From: Herbidospora galbida
GTDB lineage: Bacteria; Actinomycetota; Actinomycetes; Streptosporangiales; Streptosporangiaceae
Direction: 5' to 3'
NCBI RefSeq assembly: GCF_005233835.1
Contig: NZ_SZQA01000020.1
Coordinates: forward strand, 1-64,000
DNA length: 64,000 nucleotides
Under the pieces are notes generated by a model. The model did no database searches and had not been told where the DNA came from. It saw nothing but the letters and a program-made list of their open reading frames with translations. Both the position numbers and the translations under genes were made by a program. This document shows, piece after piece, positions 40,717-49,004 of the stretch. Positions within the stretch are counted from its first letter, which is position 1; the number at the start of each line of letters is the position of its first letter.

Positions 40717-43506
40717 ATGCGGTTTCGCGCGATCATGCGCAGAAAATCCCCCTACGTCGCGGCACTGGGCGCCGCGGCCCTGGTGGCGGCCGGCCTCACC
40801 CTGACGCCGACCGCTTCGGCGCAGTCGGCGGCGGCCGACTGCTCCAGCGACCCCAACGCCCGCATCGCGTCGGTCCCGAGCCCCCAGCAGTTCTTCGGGT
40901 TCCCGCTGGGCGCGGGCCAGACCCGGATCCTGACCAGCCAGGAGCTCATCGACTACACCCACGCCGTGGGCGCCGCCTCCGACCGCGTGCGCCTCGGCGT
41001 GATGACGAACAGCGTGCTGGGCACCGAGATGCCCTACGCGATCGTCTCGAACGCGGCCAACGTGACGGACGCGCGGCTGAAGAAGATCGCGGACGACATC
41101 GTGTCGCTGCGGGACCCGCGCACCCAGACCGACGCCAAGGCCGCCAAGATCGCGCAGGACACCCCCGCGATCGTCTACGTCGCCGGCAACGTGCACGGCG
41201 GCGAGAAGAGCGGCGCCGACGCCTCGCTGCAGACGCTCTACGAGCTCGCCTCGGGCCTGTCGTGCGACGTCAAGTCGCGCAACGACAACCTGCTCACGAT
41301 CATCGTGCCCACTCAGAACCCCGACGGCCGCGACGCCAGCCGCCGGCAGAACGAGTACGGCTTCGACCTCAACCGTGACTGGTTCGCGCGCACCCAGAAG
41401 GAGACCGACGCCAAGCTGGAGCTGCTGCGGAAGTATCCGCCGCAGGTCTTCATCGACGCCCACGAGATGGGCGGCCGGCAGTACTTCTTCCCGCCGAACG
41501 CCGACCCGATCCACCACGAGATCGCCGACCAGCCGGTCGACTGGATCAACCGCATCGGCGAGGCCAACAAGGCCGGCTTCGGCTTCAACGGCGCCTGCGG
41601 CGGCTCGGTGACCGTCGAGTGCTACTTCAACTACGCCACGTACGACATGTTCTACATGGGCTACGGCGACACCGTCCCGGCCACCGGGTTCGGCGCCGCG
41701 GGCATGACGTTCGAGAAGGGCTCCTCCTCGGCCGTCCCCGACCGCGTGCAGCAGCAGTTCAACACCCAGTGGGCCACCACGGGCTGGGCCGCCGCCAACA
41801 AGCACGAGATCCTCGGCAGCTACTGGAACATCTGGAAGACCGCGCTGGCCGAGGGTCAGCAGGGCGTCCTGGAGCCGAACGAGGTCGTGCAGCCGACCAA
41901 CACCGTCCAGTTCCCGGTGCCGGACGTCAAGATCCGCTCGTACTTCCTGCTGAACGACCGTCAGCTCGGCGACGTGCGCAAGCTGGTCGAGCGCCTGCGT
42001 CAGATGGACGTCGAGGTCTACCGCCTCACCCAGCCGCTCACCGTCCCGAACGCCAAGATCTTCGGCGGCCGGTCCGAGAGCGGCAAGGTGATCCCCGAGG
42101 GCTCGTACTACATCCCGATGGCGCAGCCGCAGAAGCACTGGATCCAGGCGACGCTCGGCGAGGACCCGTACGTGCCGTTCCCGTACTTCTACGACGTCTC
42201 CTCCTGGAGCAACCCGCTCCTGGCGGGCGTGGACACGGTCTACACCGGTGACGAGCTGTCGCCGAAGGCCGAACTGGTCCGCAAGATGGAGGGCGGCGTC
42301 GCGCAGGGCGCGTCCAAGAAGGGCTCGTTCTCCTACCCGCTCGACTCCGCCGCCGCCTCGGAGCTGACCTTCAAGCTCCTCGGCCAGGGCGTCGCGCTGA
42401 AGCGTGACCTGTCGACCGGTGTCGTCAGCTTCTCGCCCGGCGACGTCAACCGCGCCGGCCTCGACGAGCTCGCCACCTCCCTCGGCGTGACCGTCGCCGG
42501 CAGCGGTGACGCTCCTTCGGGCACCCTCCTGAAGACCCCCGACGTCGGCCTCTACAACGGCACGGGCGTCTCCACCACCTCCGGCTCCTACGGCGAGGCC
42601 CGCTTCGTCCTGGGCGCCAAGTGGGGCCTGACCCTCAAGCCGGTCACCACCGCCGACATCAACAACAACACCGCCGCCTTCACCGAGCGCGGCGTCCTGC
42701 TGATGCCCGACGGCAGCAACGCCACCGGCGGTCTGACCGCCCAGGGCCAGGCCAACCTCAAGGCATGGGTCTCGACCGGCGGCACGTACATCGGCCTGCG
42801 CAACCAGGGCACCCGCGTCGCCCGCGCGGCCGGTCTGACCAGCACCACCGAGAAGACCAAGCCGACCGGCTACCAGGTCATCGGCTCGCACTTCCGGGTC
42901 GACACCGCGACGTCGGACGCGGTCGCCCTGGGCCGCCCGGCCGAGGACTTCCAGTTCAACAACGGTGACCCGATCCTCAACCCGTCGACCACCGGGACCA
43001 ACGTCCTGACCTACCCGACCGACGACACCTGGTGGGTCAACGGCACCACCAACGGCGCCGACGCGCTCAAGGGCTCGGTCGCGCTGACCAACGAGCCGAC
43101 CGGCGCCGGGCACGCGGTGCTGTTCGCGTACAACCCGCTCTTCCGGGCGTACAACGAGAACGGCATCCACCTGGTCGCCAACGCCCTGCTGATGCCGAAG
43201 GGCGCCGCCTCGCCCGCCGCGCAGAAGCGCTCGCTCGCCCGGACCGCCGCCCCCGCCGAGGAGACCCCGCTGATCGGCGGCGAGTGGCGTCCGTTCCAGA
43301 TCCAGGTGGCCGACGCCGACCTCGCCCGCACCCAGGCCGTGGTCGCGAAGTACACCGACACCGCGACGGTCGCCAGCGCGGCCGGGTCGTCGTACCTGAC
43401 GATCCCGAACCCGGAGGGCCTCGACATCCACGAGCACCCCTTCCTGCGTGACCTGGTCAACGAGCTGAACGTGGCGGGCATCCCGCTCCGCTCGGTCGTC
43501 GGCTGA
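40717..43506 (+). CDS. Secreted M14-family zinc carboxypeptidase
   Basis: A 929-residue exported metallopeptidase. The signal peptide runs MRFRAIMRRKSPYVAALGA to about ASAQS. The zinc site of the M14 family is H160 and E163 in GNVHGGEKSG with H249 in FIDAHEMGG; NPDGRDASRRQNEYGFDLNRDW supplies substrate-binding Asn/Arg. About 600 residues follow the catalytic domain, including beta-rich Thr/Asn segments and a region resembling a glutamine-amidotransferase-like or ThuA-like fold (LLMPDGSNATGGL, YIGLRNQGTR). It would trim C-terminal residues from extracellular peptides or cell-wall stems. GGAGG sits 6 bases before ATG 40717. Confidence 0.9.
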   Translation: MRFRAIMRRKSPYVAALGAAALVAAGLTLTPTASAQSAAADCSSDPNARIASVPSPQQFFGFPLGAGQTRILTSQELIDYTHAVGAASDRVRLGVMTNSVLGTEMPYAIVSNAANVTDARLKKIADDIVSLRDPRTQTDAKAAKIAQDTPAIVYVAGNVHGGEKSGADASLQTLYELASGLSCDVKSRNDNLLTIIVPTQNPDGRDASRRQNEYGFDLNRDWFARTQKETDAKLELLRKYPPQVFIDAHEMGGRQYFFPPNADPIHHEIADQPVDWINRIGEANKAGFGFNGACGGSVTVECYFNYATYDMFYMGYGDTVPATGFGAAGMTFEKGSSSAVPDRVQQQFNTQWATTGWAAANKHEILGSYWNIWKTALAEGQQGVLEPNEVVQPTNTVQFPVPDVKIRSYFLLNDRQLGDVRKLVERLRQMDVEVYRLTQPLTVPNAKIFGGRSESGKVIPEGSYYIPMAQPQKHWIQATLGEDPYVPFPYFYDVSSWSNPLLAGVDTVYTGDELSPKAELVRKMEGGVAQGASKKGSFSYPLDSAAASELTFKLLGQGVALKRDLSTGVVSFSPGDVNRAGLDELATSLGVTVAGSGDAPSGTLLKTPDVGLYNGTGVSTTSGSYGEARFVLGAKWGLTLKPVTTADINNNTAAFTERGVLLMPDGSNATGGLTAQGQANLKAWVSTGGTYIGLRNQGTRVARAAGLTSTTEKTKPTGYQVIGSHFRVDTATSDAVALGRPAEDFQFNNGDPILNPSTTGTNVLTYPTDDTWWVNGTTNGADALKGSVALTNEPTGAGHAVLFAYNPLFRAYNENGIHLVANALLMPKGAASPAAQKRSLARTAAPAEETPLIGGEWRPFQIQVADADLARTQAVVAKYTDTATVASAAGSSYLTIPNPEGLDIHEHPFLRDLVNELNVAGIPLRSVVG

Positions 43507-43523
43507 CCCGTGTGAGAAAGAGT

Positions 43524-43557
43524 CCGGCCGGGTGCCACCCCGGCCGGGCTTTTCCCT
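43524..43557 (+). terminator. Intrinsic terminator after the M14 peptidase
   Basis: CCGGCCGGG (43524-43532) pairs with CCCGGCCGG (43539-43547), loop TGCCAC, followed by CTTTTCCCTTTT. The clearest Rho-independent terminator in the window. Confidence 0.85.
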
Positions 43558-43612
43558 TTTCCTGTACGTCGCCTACGGGATCCACATGATCACCCAGGGT
43601 TATCGTCGCAGC

Positions 43613-43951
43613 ATGATTCGTTACGCCACCCTCGCCGGCCTGATCGCCTTCGCCTCCCTGACCGTCACGGCTCCCGCCGCCCAGGCCGGGCCCGGTGACA
43701 TCTGCATGTTCAGCGGCCGCGACTACAGGGGCTCGTCGTGGTGCTGGAACCCGGGCAACGGTTACGTGGACGTGCCCCCGGCGCTGCACGACAACGTGGG
43801 CTCCTTCCGGGCCACCTCCGACGGCTGCTTCATCAACTGGATCGAGGTGCCGTCGAAGAAGGAGACCCGCGTCGTCCGCAGCGGCGACTTCCGCAAGGTC
43901 TACGACGACGACTTCGGCGGGAAGATCGACGCCGTCGCCCCGAAGTGCTAG
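43613..43951 (+). CDS. Secreted peptidase-inhibitor family I36-like protein
   Basis: A 112-residue exported protein. The signal peptide is MIRYATLAGLIAFASLTVTAPAAQA; the mature domain GDICMFSGRDYRGSSWCWNPG then ALHDNVGSFRATSDGCFINW matches the I36/beta-gamma-crystallin-like inhibitors of Streptomyces (SMPI type), with four Cys and a C-terminal Cys. It likely binds an extracellular metallopeptidase or serves as a structural secreted protein. TATCGT at 43601-43606 lies 7 bp before ATG 43613 and there is no ribosome site, so the message is probably leaderless. It lies directly after the M14 peptidase, and its stop overlaps the convergent DUF5685 gene by 4 bp. Confidence 0.85.
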   Translation: MIRYATLAGLIAFASLTVTAPAAQAGPGDICMFSGRDYRGSSWCWNPGNGYVDVPPALHDNVGSFRATSDGCFINWIEVPSKKETRVVRSGDFRKVYDDDFGGKIDAVAPKC

Positions 43952-45033
43952 CAGTTGCAGGAGCAGTCACAACACTGGCAGCAGTTACAGCAGCCCGAGC
44001 ACCCCTCGCAGCAGTTGGAGCAGGCGTCGCACCCGCTGCAGTCGCAGCGCTCGGCGCATGACTTGTACCGCTCCTCGTCCCACGGGGGGCGGTACAGCCC
44101 GCAGGTGCAGCACGCGGCGGCCGAGCACACCAGCGAGATCAGCCCGCCGGGGTCGGGCTTGACGCGGCGGTCCTTCTTCGGGGCCTCCGCCTCGGCGAAG
44201 GTCCGCTCGACGGCCCGTCCGGTCTCCCTGACGAGCAGCGCCTTGACCAGCCCGCGCCGTTCGAGGTCGAGATCGGCCATCGCCAGCCTGAGCCCGCCGA
44301 TCGCGTCGTCGCAGTGCCGCCTGGCGGTGGCGAGGTCGGTGCCGGAGGCGACGAGCGGGTTGTAGGCGCCCTGCGCGCGGTCCCGGTCGAGGTCCTCGAC
44401 GGCGTCGAGCAGATGGGCCAGCCGCCCGAAGTAGCGCCCTGCCTCCTCCAGCGTCTCCCGGTTGCCCGGCTTCCCGGCGAGCACCGCCGTGTGCGCGAAC
44501 GCCGCCGCGACGGCGTCCTCCGTCGGGGCGGTCAACTGGAGCAGCGACATGCCCGGCAGCCGCTCCACCCGCGCCTGCTCCCGTACGGCGGCCAGCAGCG
44601 GCCCCGGATCGAACGCCAGCGCCCCGGCCGTGGTAGTCCCCGCCCGCTCCCACCTGTCGGCCAGCCGCCCGCCGCCCGCGGCGACGAACCGGCGGGCGAA
44701 GGGCCCGTCGCCGTCTTCGATGTGGTCCTTGAGCTTGCCCGAGGCGAGGATCAGCGACACCGCGGCGGCCAGCCGGACCCCTTCCGCCTCCGAGATGTCG
44801 GCGCCCTTGAACCCGCGCAGCGCGCAGGGGGCGGCGCGGCGGTGCCGGGTCTCCTTCGACTGGGCCTCGGTGAGCACCGAGACGAGCAGGCCGTCGTAGT
44901 TGGTGACGAGACGCGCGGCGTGGCCGTGCTCGTCACGGAGGGCCACGCAGAGGCCGCACAGGTGGGCCATCCACTCCGCGAACAGGTTGCCGCAGAGGTT
45001 GTGCTTGCAGGGGCGAACAATCCCGAACACCAT
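43948..45033 (-). CDS. DUF5685-family protein with an extreme Cys-rich C-terminal tail
   Basis: A 361-residue protein. The N-terminus VFGIVRPCKHNLCGNLFAEWMAHLCGLCVALRDEHG and NYDGLLVSVLTEAQ are hallmarks of the actinobacterial DUF5685 family; the body is mainly helical, with no signal peptide or membrane span. The last 59 residues, from about 303, hold 21 Cys in CxC, CC and CxxC arrangements and end in CNC. N-terminal Cys at four positions add to this. The tail looks like a metal or Fe-S binding or disulfide-rich appendage. The family function is not known to me. The start is ATG 45033. It converges on the I36 gene with a 4-bp overlap. Confidence 0.85.
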   Translation of the reverse strand: MVFGIVRPCKHNLCGNLFAEWMAHLCGLCVALRDEHGHAARLVTNYDGLLVSVLTEAQSKETRHRRAAPCALRGFKGADISEAEGVRLAAAVSLILASGKLKDHIEDGDGPFARRFVAAGGGRLADRWERAGTTTAGALAFDPGPLLAAVREQARVERLPGMSLLQLTAPTEDAVAAAFAHTAVLAGKPGNRETLEEAGRYFGRLAHLLDAVEDLDRDRAQGAYNPLVASGTDLATARRHCDDAIGGLRLAMADLDLERRGLVKALLVRETGRAVERTFAEAEAPKKDRRVKPDPGGLISLVCSAAACCTCGLYRPPWDEERYKSCAERCDCSGCDACSNCCEGCSGCCNCCQCCDCSCNC

Positions 45034-45100
45034 GATCCTTCCCGAAATTTCGGGATCAGCATGCCAGCATCGACTTGCACCCCGCTTGGAGTCCGCCGGG

Positions 45101-45595
45101 TCAGTCGGCTTCCGCGGCGGCGTCCAGGACGACGCCGGCCGCCACGGCCGCGAAGTCGTCGCCCGCTCTCAGTTCCTCCAGGACCCGGAGCGCCACGTCG
45201 GCCGGATGCAGCGCGACCGCGATCCGGTAGCGCACGCCCCGGTCCTCCTCCACCGCGAGCCGCGCCAGCAGCGCCCCGGTTGAGGCGCCCAGCGTCGCGG
45301 CGGCGCGGATGCGGAGGTCCGCGTCGGCCAGGGCGTGGTCGAACACCTCTCTATAGGCGCCCGGTGCGGCGAGGGCGACGAGGGATTCGATCGCGATGAG
45401 GCGGACCGGGGTGCGGGCCGACTCCGGGGGGTCGCTACATTCGTCCCGATCATCGAACTCGGCGCGGTCCTCGACGAGGGCCGCGACCGCCGCCGCGTCC
45501 GCCGGCTCGCCGTGGCGGGCCAGCCATCGGAGGGCGGCGGCCCGGACTCCGGGGTCCGCGGCGGCGAGGTTCGGCTGCACGGGCCGATGATTCAC
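45101..45595 (-). CDS. HEAT-repeat-like protein
   Basis: A 164-residue, Ala-rich, all-helical protein. At least three two-helix repeats are visible: DPGVRAAALRWLARHG, RLIAIESLVALAAPGAYREVFDHALADADLRIRAAATLG, and DRGVRYRIAVALHPADVALRVLEEL. Such alpha-solenoids mediate protein contacts. There is no catalytic motif. It lies upstream of the DUF5685 gene on the same strand with a 67-bp gap, so the two may be co-expressed. It is divergent from the ABC importer at 45643. Confidence 0.75.
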   Translation of the reverse strand: MNHRPVQPNLAAADPGVRAAALRWLARHGEPADAAAVAALVEDRAEFDDRDECSDPPESARTPVRLIAIESLVALAAPGAYREVFDHALADADLRIRAAATLGASTGALLARLAVEEDRGVRYRIAVALHPADVALRVLEELRAGDDFAAVAAGVVLDAAAEAD

Positions 45596-45612
45596 TGGGT
45601 ACCCCGTTATGT

Positions 45613-45635
45613 CTATCGGTTTGGTAGGATATAGT
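45613..45635 (+). promoter_or_regulatory. Promoter and dyad of the sulfonate-type ABC operon
   Basis: TATAGT at 45630-45635 is a -10 whose start site would coincide with the GTG at 45643, indicating a leaderless transcript. Just upstream, CTATC (45613-45617) and GGTAG (45623-45627) form a dyad with a 5-bp centre that could bind a repressor. Confidence 0.6.
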
Positions 45636-45642
45636 CCGATTC

Positions 45643-46428
45643 GTGACGATCACTACCGCACCCGCAGGTGTTTCGCTGCGCGGCGTCGGCCGGGCATTCG
45701 GCGACCATGTCGTGTTGCGCGACATCGATCTGGAGATCGCTCCCGGCGAAGTGGTCGCCCTGCTCGGCGCCTCGGGATGCGGCAAGTCCACGCTGCTCCG
45801 CATGGTCGGCGGGCTCGACCTCGCCACCTCGGGAAGCGTGCGGGTCGACGGGCGCGACGTCACCGGCATCGACCCCCGCTGCGCCGTCGTGTTCCAGGAG
45901 CCCCGGCTGCTGCCCTGGCGCACCCTCGCGGGCAACGTCGCCCTCGGGCTGCCCCGCGACCTGCCGCGCAACCGGCGTGACGCCGAGAGCCGCCAGTGGC
46001 TCGCCGAGGTCGAGCTGCGCGGGTTCGCCGACTACCGGCCCCGGCAGGTGTCGGGCGGCATGGCGCAGCGGACGGCGCTGGCCCGCGCGCTGGCACGGCG
46101 GCCCGGCGTGCTGCTGCTCGACGAGCCGTTCGCGGCGCTCGACGCGCTGACGCGGCTGCGGATGCAGGACCTCGTCGAGGACGTGCAGCGGCGATCGGGC
46201 ACCACCGTCATCCTCGTCACCCACGACGTCGACGAGGCGTTGAAGCTGGCCGACCGGGTCGTGCTTCTGGGCGGCGCTCCCACCGGAGTGAGCGTCGTCC
46301 TGGACGTGCCGGGCGATCGGCCCCGGGACCATCATCAGCCGGAACTGGCCGAGCTGAGGTCCGAACTGCTGGCAGGCCTCGGCGTGCCGCGACGTACCCC
46401 CCTGGAAAGAGAGACCCACGCACGATGA
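45643..46428 (+). CDS. ABC importer ATPase, nitrate/sulfonate/taurine type
   Basis: A 261-residue ATPase of the SsuB/TauB/NrtD group. Walker A is GASGCGKSTL, the Q-loop is VFQEPRLLPWRTL (the LLPW sequence is typical of this group), the signature is VSGGMAQR and Walker B is VLLLDEPFAALDALTR; the switch His is in VTHDVDEALKLADRV. It powers uptake of an organosulfur compound or oxyanion. GTG 45643 is probably read from a leaderless mRNA. The stop overlaps the next gene (ATGA). Confidence 0.92.
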   Translation: MTITTAPAGVSLRGVGRAFGDHVVLRDIDLEIAPGEVVALLGASGCGKSTLLRMVGGLDLATSGSVRVDGRDVTGIDPRCAVVFQEPRLLPWRTLAGNVALGLPRDLPRNRRDAESRQWLAEVELRGFADYRPRQVSGGMAQRTALARALARRPGVLLLDEPFAALDALTRLRMQDLVEDVQRRSGTTVILVTHDVDEALKLADRVVLLGGAPTGVSVVLDVPGDRPRDHHQPELAELRSELLAGLGVPRRTPLERETHAR

Positions 46429-47438
46429 GCAGACTCCGGATCACGCTGACCCTCGCCCTGGCCGCGACGCTCGCCACCGCCTGCGTCAGCGGGGAGGACG
46501 CCACGGGGCAGCCCGCCGCCGGGAACGCGGGCGGGCAGCAGACCGAACTGCGGCTCGACTACGCCTATTACAACCCCTCCAGCCTGGTCATCCGCGAGCA
46601 GAAGTGGCTGGAGACCGAGCTGGCCGCCAAGAACGTCAAGGTCACCTGGACGCTGTCGGCGGGCTCCAACAAGGCCAACGAGAACCTGCGCGGCAACGTG
46701 ATCGACCTCGGTTCGACGGCGGGCGCCGCAGCATTCCAGGCCCGCTCGAACGGGACGCCCATCAAGGCCGTCGGCATCTTCAGCCAGCCCGAGTGGGCGG
46801 CCGTCGTGGTGGCCAAGGACTCCCCCATCACCGACGTGGCGGGGCTGAAGGGCAAGCGGGTGGCCGCCACGAAGGGCACCGACCCGTACTTCTTCCTGCT
46901 GCAGTCGCTGCACGAGGCGGGCCTCGCGGCGACCGACGTCGAGGTCGTCAACCTGCAGCACGCCGACGGCAAGACCGCGCTGGAGCGCGGCGACGTCGAC
47001 GCGTGGGCGGGGCTCGACCCGCTGATGGCGCAGAGCCAGACCGACGCCGGGTCCAAGCTCGTCTACCGCAACCCGGGCTTCAACTCCTACGGCTTCCTCA
47101 ACGCCCGCGAGGCGTTCATCACCGAGCACCCCGACCTCGTCCAGGCGACGGTCAACGCCTACGAGAAGGCCCGCGACTGGATCCAGAAGAACCCCGACGC
47201 GGCCGTCGCGCTGCTGTCGAAGGAGTCGAAGGTGTCGCCCGAGGTCGCCAAGCTGGTGCTGACCGAGCGCACCAACCTGACCGTCAGCCCGGTGCCGGGC
47301 GCCGACCAGCGCGCGGTGCTGGAGCGCATCCTGCCGACCCTCGTCGAGGAGAAGCAGGTCAAGACCGAGCAGGACGCCAAGACCGCCCTCGACACCCTGC
47401 TCGAGCCGAAGTTCGCCGAGCAGGCGGCCAAGCCGTGA
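46425..47438 (+). CDS. ABC importer substrate-binding lipoprotein, SsuA/TauA type
   Basis: A 337-residue binding protein of the aliphatic sulfonate/nitrate family. The signal ends at the lipobox ATAC. LRLDYAYYNPSSLVIREQKWLE, GSNKANENLRGNVIDLGSTAGAAAF and VAGLKGKRVAATKGTDPYFFLLQSL are the usual family landmarks, and HADGKTALERGDVDAWAGLDP the hinge region. It captures a sulfonate-like anion. It is coupled to the ATPase and permease genes by 4-base overlaps on both sides. Confidence 0.9.
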   Translation: MSRLRITLTLALAATLATACVSGEDATGQPAAGNAGGQQTELRLDYAYYNPSSLVIREQKWLETELAAKNVKVTWTLSAGSNKANENLRGNVIDLGSTAGAAAFQARSNGTPIKAVGIFSQPEWAAVVVAKDSPITDVAGLKGKRVAATKGTDPYFFLLQSLHEAGLAATDVEVVNLQHADGKTALERGDVDAWAGLDPLMAQSQTDAGSKLVYRNPGFNSYGFLNAREAFITEHPDLVQATVNAYEKARDWIQKNPDAAVALLSKESKVSPEVAKLVLTERTNLTVSPVPGADQRAVLERILPTLVEEKQVKTEQDAKTALDTLLEPKFAEQAAKP

Positions 47439-48253
47439 CCCTGCTCGACACGACCGGATCGGCCGAGGAGTCGGAGCGGCCGATCCGCAAGCCTCCCGTC
47501 AAGAGACGGTGGCGGCCCCTCGCCGCCGGCCTGATCCTGCCGGTCGTGGTGCTGGTGGGCTGGCAGGCGGCCGCCTCGTCGGGGCTCTACTCGTCGGCCC
47601 AGCTCCCCCCGCCGCTGTCGGTCCTCGACGCGCTGGGCGAGCTGGCCGGTGACGGGTCGCTGTGGCAGCACCTGGCCATCAGCGTGCAGCGGGTGCTGAT
47701 CGGGTTCGCCGCCGGAGCCGGGCTCGGGTTCCTCCTGGGGGCCGTCGTCGGGCTGTCGGCGACGGTGCGGGCGGTCGTCGCGCCGAGCATCGCGGCGCTG
47801 CGGGCGGTTCCGTCGCTGGCCTGGGTGCCGCTGCTGGTGCTGTGGCTCGGCATCGGCGAGGGGCCGAAGATCACGCTGGTCGCGATCGGCAGCTTCTTCC
47901 CCGTCTACACCACGATCTCGGCGGCGCTCGCGCACGCCGACGCCCACCTGGTCGAGGTCGGCCGCGCCTACGGGCTGCGGGGCGGCGAGCTGCTGGGCCG
48001 CATCATGCTGCCCAGCGTCGCCCCGGCGATCTTCTCCGGGCTGCGGCTGGGGCTGGCCCAGGGCTGGCTGTTCCTGGTCGCCGCCGAGCTGATCGCGTCG
48101 TCGATGGGCCTGGGCTTCCTGCTCACCGACAGCCAGAACACCGGCCGGACCGACATCCTGCTACTGGCCATCCTGCTGCTCGCGGCGCTCGGCAAGCTGT
48201 GCGACGTGATCCTCGGGCTGGTCGAGAAGCGGGTGCTCCGCACCCACAAGTGA
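47435..48253 (+). CDS. ABC importer permease, SsuC/TauC type
   Basis: A 272-residue permease with about six spans. The EAA-like loop is HLVEVGRAYGLRGGELLGRIMLPSVAP, and ALRAVPSLAWVPLLVLWLGIGEGPKI is the signature of SsuC/TauC/NrtB permeases. GTG 47435 overlaps the binding-protein stop. The last 93 bp of the gene are also the 3' end of the MerR gene on the opposite strand. Confidence 0.92.
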   Translation: MTLLDTTGSAEESERPIRKPPVKRRWRPLAAGLILPVVVLVGWQAAASSGLYSSAQLPPPLSVLDALGELAGDGSLWQHLAISVQRVLIGFAAGAGLGFLLGAVVGLSATVRAVVAPSIAALRAVPSLAWVPLLVLWLGIGEGPKITLVAIGSFFPVYTTISAALAHADAHLVEVGRAYGLRGGELLGRIMLPSVAPAIFSGLRLGLAQGWLFLVAAELIASSMGLGFLLTDSQNTGRTDILLLAILLLAALGKLCDVILGLVEKRVLRTHK

Positions 48254-48931
48254 CCCCCTGACCGCCAGGTAGGAGCTGAGCCGCGCCGCCGCGTGCAGCG
48301 TGGCCAGCCCCCGGGCGGTGAGGCGGCGCCGCCAGTCGTCGAGGGCGCGGGCGAGCGAGCCGGCGCCGCCCGCCGTGCGGATCTGCCGGATTACCGTCGC
48401 GACGTGCGCCAGCGGGTAGCCGCCGCGCCGGAGCAAGTGGGCGAGTTCGGCGTCGCGGACGTCGTCGGCGCGGAAGAGCCGGTATCCGGTGGCCGGGTCG
48501 CGGGCCGGATCGAGGATCCCGGCCTCCTCCCATGTGCGCAGGGTGGCCGGGGTGAGCCCGAGCCGGCGCGCGAGCGCGCCGATGCTCTTCACGCCGGGGT
48601 TCCCCGGCCCCGTCGTCAGGTGGTGTACGGCTCCGCGCACCGCGTCGAGGGTCTCCCGGTCGCGGAGCAGCTGGACGTGGCCCGCGTCGACGAGGGCCAG
48701 CGCGTCGTCGAGCCGGTCGTCGTGGACGGCGTTCATGATCTGCACCGCCGTCGCGTGCCCGTACGCCGGGACCAGCCCCAGGAAGGCGTGCAGCGCCGCC
48801 GCGTGGGCCTCGGTGTAGACGCGGTAGCCGCTGGGGGTGCGCCCGGCGGGCGGCAGGCACCCGGCCTGTTCGTAGTTGCGGACCGCCTGGGTCGAGATGC
48901 CGTGCTCGCGGGCGAGGTCAGCTGGTCGCAA
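48161..48931 (-). CDS. Double-headed MerR regulator (TioE-like)
   Basis: A 256-residue regulator with two MerR-type winged helices: residues 1-70 (RPADLAREHGISTQAVRNYEQAGCLPPAGRTPSGYRVY) and about 115-180 (SIGALARRLGLTPATLRTWEEAGILDPARDPATGYRLF). No effector domain remains apart from short helices. This layout matches the TioE family, found near antibiotic-modification and transport genes. The start is TTG 48931; a TGA lies six bases before it. It is divergent from the erythromycin-esterase gene, which it probably controls. Its final 93 bp run antisense to the ABC permease gene. Confidence 0.87.
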   Translation of the reverse strand: MRPADLAREHGISTQAVRNYEQAGCLPPAGRTPSGYRVYTEAHAAALHAFLGLVPAYGHATAVQIMNAVHDDRLDDALALVDAGHVQLLRDRETLDAVRGAVHHLTTGPGNPGVKSIGALARRLGLTPATLRTWEEAGILDPARDPATGYRLFRADDVRDAELAHLLRRGGYPLAHVATVIRQIRTAGGAGSLARALDDWRRRLTARGLATLHAAARLSSYLAVRGSLVGAEHPLLDQPEDHVAQLAERREQQDGQ

Positions 48932-49004
48932 GGTTCATCACCGTTTGGAGACTTTAGCTCCCCGATCGACGACGAAAGCGGGAAAAGTCTCAACGGAGGC
49001 TTCA
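48932..49004. promoter_or_regulatory. Divergent promoter of the MerR and erythromycin-esterase genes
   Basis: A 73-bp region containing GGAGACTTTAGCTCC (48946-48960), an imperfect GGAG/CTCC dyad, the size of a MerR operator. The strong ribosome site GGAGG (48995-48999) belongs to the esterase. Confidence 0.5.

Noticed and set aside
40624-43437. A 937-codon minus-strand frame under the M14 peptidase
   Set aside because: Antisense shadow produced by high GC; the plus strand has a signal peptide and a complete zinc site.
43955-44365. Plus-strand Gln/Ser-rich frame opposite the Cys-rich tail
   Set aside because: The reverse complement of Cys codons yields this composition; it has no ribosome site or known motif.
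43613-45033. A lanthipeptide or other RiPP cluster, prompted by the Cys-rich tail
   Set aside because: No lanthipeptide synthetase, radical-SAM, YcaO or leader-processing gene is nearby; the Cys residues belong to a 361-residue DUF5685 protein.
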